NCBI GenBank assembly: GCA_035264765.1
Contig: DATFPQ010000122.1
Span: 1-6,021, forward strand
Direction: 5' to 3'
DNA length: 6,021 nt
DNA from: DATFPQ01 sp035264765
GTDB taxonomy: Bacteria; Actinomycetota; Actinomycetes; Actinomycetales; Angustibacteraceae
In this document: one piece after another, positions 1 to 5,747 of the stretch
Layout: every line of letters begins with the position of its first letter
Position numbering within the stretch: position 1 is the stretch's first letter
Notes under the pieces: generated by a model
Seen by the model: the letters and a program-made list of their open reading frames with translations, nothing else
Database searches by the model: none
Told to the model about the DNA's origin: nothing
Translations under genes and position numbers: made by a program

Positions 1-98
1 CCGTCACCATCACTGAGGGCCGACCCGTGTTCGTGCCACCGGCCTGGCTCGACCCGACCAGGTCACCGCGCGGACCCACCGACCCCGAAGCGGCCTGA
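1..98 (+). CDS. C-terminal end of a probable DUF222/HNH endonuclease-like protein (partial, 5' end outside window)
   Basis: The reading frame that begins with the codon at base 3 stays open to a TGA at 96-98 and gives about 31 residues. The stretch GRPVFVPPAWLDPTR resembles, from memory, the tail of the large actinobacterial DUF222/13E12 family, in which a C-terminal HNH nuclease domain is followed by a 'GRPVF-PP-W-DP-R' motif and a short Pro/Arg-rich tail. The HNH residues themselves would lie upstream, outside the window, so catalysis cannot be judged. These genes are often multicopy in actinobacterial genomes and their role is poorly understood. The gene converges on the HATPase gene with a 71-base gap. 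The frame assignment is good. The family call rests on about 15 residues and is moderate. Confidence 0.5.
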   Translation, partial: VTITEGRPVFVPPAWLDPTRSPRGPTDPEAA

Positions 99-119
99 GG
101 CCGAGGTTCCCTGAACGCG

Positions 120-175
120 ATGCCAAGGCCGATCCCTACGCCGTCGGGTAGGCATGCCAAGGCTGATCCCTACGC
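120..175. repeat. Two near-identical 22-base direct repeats in a convergent intergenic gap
   Basis: Copy 1 (120-141) and copy 2 (154-175) both begin ATGCCAAGG and end GATCCCTACGC. They differ only at one position, C versus T after AAGG (base 130 versus 164), and are offset by 34 bases. Copy 2 runs over the stop codon of the minus-strand HATPase gene (170-172) into its last codon. The repeat could be a local duplication that extended the 3' end of that gene, or part of the overlapping hairpin. No third full copy is seen in the window. Confidence 0.8.
135..152. terminator. Possible bidirectional hairpin terminator between converging genes
   Basis: CCTAC at 135-139 pairs with GTAGG at 148-152, and CC at 141-142 pairs with GG at 146-147. 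This makes a 7-bp stem with one bulged G (140) and a 3-base loop. It lies 37 bases past the plus-strand stop and 18 bases past the minus-strand stop, where a shared terminator would be expected. There is no T tract on either side, which is common in high-GC actinobacteria but weakens the call. GTAGG can alternatively pair with CCTAC at 169-173, formed by the second repeat copy. Confidence 0.35.
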
Positions 176-601
176 GATGGCCGCCTCAGGCTCGACGGCA
201 CACTGCGACGCGGTCGCGACAGCGACGACCTCGAACCACACGACCTTGCCGTGCTGCCCGGTCACCTCCCAGCCCCACCGGTCGGCGATCGTCTCGACAA
301 GCCACAGCCCACGGCCGCCCTCGTCCTCCATCGAAGGGTGCTCGACATGAGGAAGAGCGTCCTCCTCGTCGCACACGCGAACGATCAGCCGCTCGCCATC
401 GAGGTCGACCTCGACACCCACCATCCCGTGCGCGTGCCGGATGGCGTTGGTGGTGAGCTCGGTGAGCAGCAGGGCGACGTCATCAAGCACCCCGGCGCCC
501 ATGCCCCAGGCGCGCAGGGCTGCCATGGTGCACAAGCGGGCCGCCGGCACGGACTCGAGCGAAGGGGGCAGCTGGACGCAGGCGATCGGCTGTGCGGTCA
601 C
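170..601 (-). CDS. RsbW/SpoIIAB-like ATP-binding protein (anti-sigma regulatory HATPase)
   Basis: A cytoplasmic protein of 143 residues, the usual size for this family. It consists of one GHKL ATPase fold (HATPase_c_2). The N-box is ELTTNAIRHA (E48 to A57), with E48 and N52 matching the catalytic Glu and Mg-binding Asn of SpoIIAB-type kinases. The G1 box centres on D78 (RVCDEEDALP) and the G2 box is EGGRGLWLVE (94-103). The later ADRWGWEV and GKVVWFEV segments are typical of the many actinobacterial members. Known relatives bind a sigma factor or an STAS protein and phosphorylate the STAS partner. The target here is unknown. The start is a GTG with an AAGGGGGG ribosome site at 614-607, 5 bases upstream. 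It lies 88 bases downstream of the LOV phosphatase gene on the same strand, so co-transcription is likely. The family call is secure; the kinase role is inferred from retained residues. Confidence 0.9.
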   Translation of the reverse strand: MTAQPIACVQLPPSLESVPAARLCTMAALRAWGMGAGVLDDVALLLTELTTNAIRHAHGMVGVEVDLDGERLIVRVCDEEDALPHVEHPSMEDEGGRGLWLVETIADRWGWEVTGQHGKVVWFEVVAVATASQCAVEPEAAIA

Positions 602-689
602 CCGTGCCCCCCTTGTGGTGATCGGCTCGACTCCACGAGGGTACCCGCGGCCGCCGGGCCCGGAAGTGAATTGAAGCGTTCGGCCACGG

Positions 690-2858
690 TCAGACCGCTA
701 CGGCCAGGACGGCCACGTCGTCCTCGCTGTCCCCGAGCGTCGCCACCAGGTAGTCGACGAGGTCGTCCACGTCGTCCGGTCCCTCGCCGAGCGCCTTGCG
801 GAGCCGGGCCAGGCCCTCGTCCAGGCTCTCGCCGCGCCGCTCGACCAGCCCGTCCGTGTAGGCGAGCAGGGTCGAGCCGGGCTCCAGGACGAGCTCGGCC
901 GTGGTGCGCGGCCCATCCGCGACGCCGAGCAGCACTCCCTCGGCGCCGTCCAGGACGACCGTGGTCCCGTCGGGACAGCGTGCCATGAGCGGCGGGTGTC
1001 CCGCGCTGCTGTACCGCAGCCGCCAGCCCGCCTTCCCGCTGGCCAGCCGCTCCAGGCGGGCGTAGGCCAGGCTGGCCAGGGTCGCCGTCTCGAGCCCCTG
1101 CACCAACCGGTCCACCCGGGTCAGGACGTCGGCGGGCTCGTGACCGTGCCGCCGGTTCTCGCCCGCCGGGTACCGCCCGACGTCCCAGACCGACGCCCGC
1201 AGCAGACCGCGCAGGTGACCCATCGCGGCCGCGGCGAACACGTCATGACCGACGACGTCGCCGACCGCGATGCCGACCGCGCCGTCCGGCAGCGCGATCA
1301 CCTCGTAGAAGTCACCGCCGACGTCGGCACCGGACTCGCTGGCCAGGTACCGGGCGGCCGAGCGCAGCCCGGGCACCTTTGGCAGCTCGGGCAGCAGGCT
1401 GCGCTGCAGGGTCTCCGCGATGCGGTGCTCCGACTGGTACAGCCGGGCGTTGTCGAGCGTCAGCCCGGCCCGCCGCCCCAGGTCCCTGGCCACCGCCAGG
1501 TCCTGGTCGGTGTACGGCGGGCTGCCCGGCGCCCGAGCGAGCAGCATGGACCCCAGGACGTGCCGGCGTCCGGGCAAGGGCACGAACATCACCGACGCGG
1601 CGCCGAGCTTGTCACCCACGTCGAGCACCCGCTCGTCGTCGACCCACTGCAGCCGCTGCTTGCGGTTCGCGGCACCGTCGTACTCGGCCACCCGCCAGGC
1701 CGGCGCCCCGTTGAAGAGCGCGTGGAAGGGGGACCGCGGCGTCAGATGTTCGCGCAGCACCGCGGCGTAGTCCCGCAGCACCTCCATCTGGCCGTCCCGG
1801 TGCTTGACCACCACCTCCTCGATGGCGCCGTGCCGGTCCGCGGTCACCACCACGGCCCAGTCGGCAAGGATCGGCACGCTCAGCCCGATCAGCCGGTTGA
1901 GGGACTCCCGGACGTCCAGCGTGGCAGCCAGCTGGATCGTGGCCTCGGCGAGCAGCGCCAGCTGGGAGTGCGCCCTCTCGGCCTCCTCGCGCGCGGCCCG
2001 CTCCGCCGCGTGCGCCTGGTTCCGCTCCTGGTCGGCGATCACCCGCGCGGTGACGTCGGTCTGGATCCCGACGTAGTGCGTGAGGTCGCCGTCGGGGCCG
2101 TGGATCGGGCTGATCGACACCTGGTTCCAGAACGTGGTGCCGTCCTTGCGATAGTTCAGGAGGGTCACCGTGACGTCGCGCCCCGCCTCCAGCGCGGCGC
2201 GCATCTCGGCCCGTGCGGCCGGGTCGGTCGCCGGTCCCTGCAGGAACCGGCAGTTGCGGCCGACCGCCTCCTCGAACGAGTACCCCGTGGTCGCGGTGAA
2301 CGCCGGGTTGGCCCAGAGCAACGGCATGTCCTCAGCCAGCGCGTCCGCGACCGTGAACGACATGCCGGTAGCCAGCACCGCGCGGTCGCGCAGGTCGGCC
2401 TGGACCTGGGCCGCCGTCGCGGCGGCCTGAGCCGCCTCCCGAGCCCGCAGCGGCAGGAAGACCACCAGCGCGTGGCCCTCCAGCTGTGGCGCTCCGGACA
2501 TCGGGAGCCCGACGGTCCACAGCGGCTCGCGCCGACGGCCGAGGTCGGACGCGCGTGCCGCCGACACCGCCTGCCCCGACACCGGCTCCGAGCGGGCGAC
2601 CCGGGTCAGCGGGTGGTCGGTGTCGGACAGCTCGTTGCCGTCCAGGTCGCGCAGCGCGGCGGCGTCGGACCACTCGTCGACACCGACGGGCAGCGTGGCG
2701 TGCGGGGCGAGCTGCTCGGCCAGGGGGTTGGCGTAGACGACGGCCCGGTCGGCGAGGTCGACGAGCAGGACGGCGGCGGGGGCGTCCCCGGTGACCTCGG
2801 CCAACCCCACCGTGATGTCGTGGACGCCGTCCAACCTCAGCGGTGGGGTCCTGTCCAT
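690..2858 (-). CDS. PAS-LOV-GAF-SpoIIE protein: putative blue-light-responsive serine phosphatase
   Basis: A soluble 722-residue protein. Residues about 14-137 are a PAS-like sensor with the YANPLAEQL and HPLTRVARSEPV segments. Residues about 155-275 are a LOV domain: GRNCRFLQG with photoactive C203 and Q207, NYRKDG (N235), FWNQ (N245) and YVGIQTDVT (Q266). Relative to the cysteine, N235 and N245 sit at the same offsets as N94 and N104 of Bacillus YtvA. Residues about 270-315 form an Ala/Glu/Arg-rich signalling helix. A GAF domain spans about 315-475. The SpoIIE/PP2C domain (about 480-722) keeps VGGDFYEV (D516), GDVVGHD (D534), SSAGHPP, AYTDGLVE (D669) and DSEDDVAVLAV, so it should be active. 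Relatives dephosphorylate STAS anti-anti-sigma factors. The ATG at 2858 has an AGGAG 8 bases upstream and begins just before the first PAS domain. The frame is open further upstream, but that stretch lies over the permease gene and is not protein-like here. No membrane segments are seen. Confidence 0.93.
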   Translation of the reverse strand: MDRTPPLRLDGVHDITVGLAEVTGDAPAAVLLVDLADRAVVYANPLAEQLAPHATLPVGVDEWSDAAALRDLDGNELSDTDHPLTRVARSEPVSGQAVSAARASDLGRRREPLWTVGLPMSGAPQLEGHALVVFLPLRAREAAQAAATAAQVQADLRDRAVLATGMSFTVADALAEDMPLLWANPAFTATTGYSFEEAVGRNCRFLQGPATDPAARAEMRAALEAGRDVTVTLLNYRKDGTTFWNQVSISPIHGPDGDLTHYVGIQTDVTARVIADQERNQAHAAERAAREEAERAHSQLALLAEATIQLAATLDVRESLNRLIGLSVPILADWAVVVTADRHGAIEEVVVKHRDGQMEVLRDYAAVLREHLTPRSPFHALFNGAPAWRVAEYDGAANRKQRLQWVDDERVLDVGDKLGAASVMFVPLPGRRHVLGSMLLARAPGSPPYTDQDLAVARDLGRRAGLTLDNARLYQSEHRIAETLQRSLLPELPKVPGLRSAARYLASESGADVGGDFYEVIALPDGAVGIAVGDVVGHDVFAAAAMGHLRGLLRASVWDVGRYPAGENRRHGHEPADVLTRVDRLVQGLETATLASLAYARLERLASGKAGWRLRYSSAGHPPLMARCPDGTTVVLDGAEGVLLGVADGPRTTAELVLEPGSTLLAYTDGLVERRGESLDEGLARLRKALGEGPDDVDDLVDYLVATLGDSEDDVAVLAVAV

Positions 2859-2988
2859 GCTCGTCACTCCTGCCGTCTCGTGGCCCGCTCGAGGCGACTG
2901 CGGTGCACAGCCGTACAGCCTAAGCGGTGCGGACCCCGTGACGTAGTTGAACGTCCTCAGTCGGCGCAGGCGGGGACGCCGGTCTGGC
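2859..2988 (-). promoter_or_regulatory. Likely promoter/leader region of the LOV phosphatase gene
   Basis: This is a 130-base gap between the end of the ABC permease gene and the phosphatase start. On the minus strand it holds a TANNNT-type -10 candidate, TAGGCT (2922-2917), with no convincing -35 hexamer. Two GGCTGT copies (2920-2915 and 2912-2907) overlap or follow it. A perfect 5-bp inverted repeat, GACGT-N6-ACGTC (2940-2955), lies about 20 bases upstream of the -10 candidate and could be an operator. GCGGTGC occurs twice on the plus strand (2900-2906 and 2924-2930). The ribosome site AGGAG is at 2871-2867. The role is inferred from position and no known operator is recognised. Confidence 0.35.
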
Positions 2989-3726
2989 TCAGGAGGTCTG
3001 GCGGCGCAGGGTCGCGGCACCCAGCGTGAGCGCCAGCACCGAGGCACCGGCCACCACGGCGAGGTCACGGCCGAGGTCGCCGGTGAACGAGCCCGAGCCC
3101 GCCAGCTGCTGCATCCCGTCGACCGCGTACGTGAGCGGGAAGGCGGCGGACAGCCAGCGCAGCGGAGCCGCCATCGTGGCGCGGGCAGCGAACAGGCCGC
3201 ACAGCAGCAGCTGCGGCAGGACGAACGCGGGCAGGAACTGCACCGCCTGGAACTCGTTGCGCGCGAACGCCGACAGGAACAGGCCGAGGGCCATGCCGAG
3301 AAGGGCGTCGAGGACGGCGAGCAGCACGACCAGCGCGGGGGAGGCGGCGAGGTCCATGCCGAGGAAGCCGAGGGCGACGGCGGAGGCCAGCACCGACTGC
3401 ACCACCGCCACGCCGCCGAAGGCCAGCGCGTAGCCGAGCAGCAGGTCACCCTTGCCGAGCGGCATCGAGAGCAGCCGCTCGAGCGTGCCCGACGTGCGCT
3501 CGCGCAGCATCGCGACCGACGTCACCAGAAACATCGTGATGAAGGGGAACAGCGCCAGCAGCGGCCCGCCCACCTGGTCGAAGACCACCGGACGGTCGGC
3601 GTAGACGTACCGCAGCAGGGTGAGCAACAACACCGGGACCAGCAGCAGCAGGGCCAGCGTGCGGTGGTCGCGCCGGAGCTGGGTGAGCACCCGTCGGGTC
3701 GTCGCCAGCGTCGCCCGGGCGCTCAC
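2989..3726 (-). CDS. ABC-2 type transporter permease
   Basis: An integral membrane protein of 245 residues, the typical length for DrrB/NodJ/YhhJ-like ABC-2 permeases. About six hydrophobic segments are visible, near residues 23-41, 55-74, 99-122, 130-153, 163-181 and 221-240. Between segments 2 and 3 lies RERTSGTLERLLSMPL (75-90), the cytoplasmic coupling motif typical of this family. It would form the channel of an exporter together with the upstream ATPase, with two copies of each subunit. The GTG start overlaps the ATPase stop as GTGA (3726-3723), which implies translational coupling, and no strong ribosome site precedes it. The substrate (drug, lipid, polyketide or other) cannot be read from the sequence. 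The family call is firm. Confidence 0.92.
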   Translation of the reverse strand: MSARATLATTRRVLTQLRRDHRTLALLLLVPVLLLTLLRYVYADRPVVFDQVGGPLLALFPFITMFLVTSVAMLRERTSGTLERLLSMPLGKGDLLLGYALAFGGVAVVQSVLASAVALGFLGMDLAASPALVVLLAVLDALLGMALGLFLSAFARNEFQAVQFLPAFVLPQLLLCGLFAARATMAAPLRWLSAAFPLTYAVDGMQQLAGSGSFTGDLGRDLAVVAGASVLALTLGAATLRRQTS

Positions 3727-4433
3727 GCGCGGGACTCGGCGATCGCCAGGAACGCGTGCTCGATGTCGGACGCCCCCGTCCTGCGCAGCAGGTGGGACGG
3801 CGCCTCGTCGGCGACCAGCCGGCCGTCGCGGAGGAGCAGCAGCCGGTCGCAGCGGACCGCCTCGTCCATGACGTGGCTGCTCACCAGCACCGTGGTCCCG
3901 GCGTCGGCGAGCCTGCGGAACAGCGCCCAGAGGTCGCGGCGCAGCACCGGGTCGAGACCGACCGTCGGCTCGTCGAGCACCAGCAGCTCGGGGACGGTCA
4001 ACAGGGCTGTGGCCAGCGACACGCGCGCCTGCTCGCCGCCGGAGAGCTGCTGCACGAGCTGGCCCGCATGCCGCTCGAGGGCGACCTCGCCCAGGACCTC
4101 ACCGACCCTGTGCTGCGGAGCGCCCGCCACGGCGGCGAAGTAGCGCAGGTTCTCGGTCACGGACAGGTCGGAGTAGACGGCGGGTGCCTGGGTGACGTAG
4201 CCGACCCTGCGGCGCAGACCCCGTGTGCCGGCCCGTTGACCGAGCACCGTCACCTCTCCGGTCACTCCGCTCTGCACGCCCACCAGCGCGCGCATCAGCG
4301 TGGTCTTGCCGCAGCCGCTCGGACCGAGCAGGCCGGTGATGAGGTTCGGCGTGAGGCTGAAGTCGACGCCGCGTAGCACCTGTCTGCCACCGCGCTCGAC
4401 GACGAGTCCCCGCACCTCGACGGCCCTGCGCAC
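3723..4433 (-). CDS. ABC transporter ATP-binding protein (exporter type)
   Basis: A cytoplasmic ATPase of 236 residues with every nucleotide-binding motif intact: Walker A GPSGCGKTT (37-45), Q-loop Q82, signature LSGGEQ (130-135), Walker B LLVLDEP (150-156), D-loop GLD (159-161) and switch histidine H187 in VSSHVMDEA. The fold resembles the DrrA/CcmA-like ATPases that pair with ABC-2 permeases, but it is short and lacks the long C-terminal extension of true DrrA proteins. The GTG start at 4433 lies 10 bases after the LtrA-family stop and has no clear ribosome site, so reinitiation from the upstream gene is plausible. A GTG at codon 7 is an alternative start, since the first beta strand begins about there. 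It powers the permease encoded immediately downstream. The function is secure; the substrate is unknown. Confidence 0.95.
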   Translation of the reverse strand: MRRAVEVRGLVVERGGRQVLRGVDFSLTPNLITGLLGPSGCGKTTLMRALVGVQSGVTGEVTVLGQRAGTRGLRRRVGYVTQAPAVYSDLSVTENLRYFAAVAGAPQHRVGEVLGEVALERHAGQLVQQLSGGEQARVSLATALLTVPELLVLDEPTVGLDPVLRRDLWALFRRLADAGTTVLVSSHVMDEAVRCDRLLLLRDGRLVADEAPSHLLRRTGASDIEHAFLAIAESRA

Positions 4434-4443
4434 CCGGCCGTGT

Positions 4444-5649
4444 CTACGCCCGGGAACTTGCCTGCGTCAACGGGTCTTGTGCCAGCACCACACCGGCCGC
4501 CACGAGCGCTGACAGCAGGATCCCCGTGACGAGTACCGGCTCGGGGGTGAAGGTTGCCGCGAGGACCGCGACGGCGGTCACGGGGGCCAGCACGTTGTGC
4601 CAGCCGGTGAGGTGGTGCGGTCGCCACTGCAGCGCCCAGACGGCAAGCAGGAACACCGCAACGGGCACCGTGAAGGAGGTCGAAGCCGCCCGGCTGGTGA
4701 GATGTTCCGCGGCGACCCCCACGGCGTCCACGCTCACGGCGAGCCCCGCGCCGACGGCGGCCGCGGACCCGAACACGAAGTAGTGCCCGTAGCCCCAGAC
4801 GAAGCCGGCACGCAGGGACGTCAGCACGCTGGCGGCGTCCTTGGCGAAGTACAGCCACCACATGGCGAAGACCGTCAGCATGCCGCCCACCGCGGTGGTG
4901 GCGAGGGTCGCCCATGCCACGTCGAGGGCGGCGGCCGCCTCCACGGCGAGCGTTGCGGACAGCACGGTCTCGCCGAGAACGATGATGGTGAACAGGCCGT
5001 ACCGCTCAGCGATGTGCTCGCGGTGCCAGGTGGTCCGGGCGCTGCGCTCCGCCCACACCGGCACTGCCAGCTCGGCCACGACGAGGACGCCGAAGCCGAC
5101 CAGGCCCCAGCCGGGCGGCAGGGCCAGCCGGAGAACCCAGCCGATCTGCACCAGCGTCACGCCGAGGGCGAACCGCAGGGAGCTTCGGCGATGCGGCGGG
5201 TCGCTGCGCGCGGCACGCAGCCACTGGGTCACCAGCGCCAGCCGCATCAGCACGTAGCCGGCCGTGATGACGGCGAAGTCCCTGTGGTCGAGCGCGCTGG
5301 GGACCCCGGCCGCGAAGACGAGTGCTCCGGCGATCTGCACCAGCGTGGTCAGCCGGTAGGCGACGTCGTCGGTGTCGTAGGCGGAGGCGAACCAGGTGAA
5401 GTTCATCCAGGCCCACCAGATCGCGAAGAAGACGAGCAGGTAGTCCACCACCCCGTCGGCGACGTGTCTTGCACTGAGGGCATGATGCAGACCGGCCGCG
5501 GCTTGCGCGACGGCAACCACGAAGCAGAGGTCGAAGAACAGCTCGAGCGTCGTGGCGGTGCGGTGCTCCTCGTCCGGGTCGCGGGCCACCATGGGTCTGC
5601 GCCAGACCGATCCCGGGCCCGCCGCAGATGCGAGCGTCTGGTCGTCCAT
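4444..5649 (-). CDS. Low temperature requirement protein A (LtrA) family membrane protein
   Basis: A polytopic membrane protein of 401 residues, the usual length for this family. The N-terminal segment reads RDPDEEHRTATTLELFFDLCFVVAVAQ (R23 to Q49), with the charged pre-helix and F-DL-FV-A-Q signature that define LtrA proteins. A second conserved block, HIAERYGLFTIIVLGET, lies at 212-228, and WWLYF is at 264-268. Hydrophobic helices alternate along almost the whole length. The founding Listeria gene was found through cold-sensitive growth, but the biochemical activity of the family is not established, so no function is asserted here. The ATG at 5649 sits 26 codons before the conserved EEHR block; an ATG at codon 20 is an alternative. 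A GGCGGG abuts the start, too close for a normal ribosome site, so a leaderless transcript is possible. It is the first gene of a probable operon with the ABC transporter and is divergent from the GH13 gene. Confidence 0.9.
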   Translation of the reverse strand: MDDQTLASAAGPGSVWRRPMVARDPDEEHRTATTLELFFDLCFVVAVAQAAAGLHHALSARHVADGVVDYLLVFFAIWWAWMNFTWFASAYDTDDVAYRLTTLVQIAGALVFAAGVPSALDHRDFAVITAGYVLMRLALVTQWLRAARSDPPHRRSSLRFALGVTLVQIGWVLRLALPPGWGLVGFGVLVVAELAVPVWAERSARTTWHREHIAERYGLFTIIVLGETVLSATLAVEAAAALDVAWATLATTAVGGMLTVFAMWWLYFAKDAASVLTSLRAGFVWGYGHYFVFGSAAAVGAGLAVSVDAVGVAAEHLTSRAASTSFTVPVAVFLLAVWALQWRPHHLTGWHNVLAPVTAVAVLAATFTPEPVLVTGILLSALVAAGVVLAQDPLTQASSRA

Positions 5650-5655
5650 CCCGCC

Positions 5656-5661
5656 ACGGTA
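5656..5661 (-). promoter_or_regulatory. Candidate -10 box for a leaderless LtrA-family transcript
   Basis: On the minus strand TACCGT (TANNNT type) ends exactly 6 bases before the ATG at 5649. That is the spacing seen for actinobacterial leaderless mRNAs that start at the A of ATG. The absence of a properly spaced ribosome site agrees with this. The best -35 candidate at 17-base spacing is TTCGTG, a poor match, so the call is tentative. Confidence 0.3.
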
Positions 5662-5732
5662 GGCGGACGTCCCGTCGGCACGAACCGGCGCTGCCACACT
5701 GATCCCGAGCCGATGCGGAACCGTGGCGAACC

Positions 5733-5738
5733 GGGGAA
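5733..5738 (+). promoter_or_regulatory. Ribosome binding site fixing the GTG start of the GH13 gene
   Basis: GGGGAA lies 9 bases before the GTG at 5748. A nearby ATG at 5740 is out of frame and meets a TGA after two further codons, so the GTG is the supported start. The rest of the 98-base divergent gap (5650-5747) shows no operator that is recognised. Confidence 0.55.
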
Positions 5739-5747
5739 CATGGGCAC

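Noticed and set aside
91..103. CGGCC-TGA-GGCCG hairpin around the stop codon of the first gene as its terminator
   Set aside because: The stem is only 5 bp, it contains the stop codon and no T tract follows. The hairpin at 135-152 is better placed.
641..646. GGGTAC on the minus strand as a sigma-B/F-type -10 box before the HATPase gene
   Set aside because: It is part of the palindrome GGGTACCC and no GTTT or GNNT-like -35 element is found 14-16 bases upstream, so it is not supported as a promoter.
251..988. Plus-strand open frame of 245 codons over the HATPase gene and phosphatase end
   Set aside because: It crosses two well-supported minus-strand genes, and its second half is low-complexity Arg/Pro/Ala sequence.
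2934..2955. GTTC followed by GGGTCC on the minus strand as a sigma-B/F-type promoter for the LOV phosphatase
   Set aside because: The spacing is only 12 bases, the -35 is imperfect, and the -10 has C where the conserved A of GGGTAY should be.
996..3029. Long plus-strand open frame of 677 codons opposite the phosphatase gene
   Set aside because: It is antisense to a gene with clear domains. Its Gln/Arg/His/Val-rich translation, with no recognisable domain, is typical of a GC-rich shadow frame.
2859..3449. In-frame extension of the LOV phosphatase by 197 codons upstream of the ATG at 2858
   Set aside because: The extension lies over the well-supported ABC permease gene in another frame, its translation is a Ser/Pro/Arg/Cys-rich shadow, and the ATG at 2858 has a good AGGAG and precedes the first domain directly.
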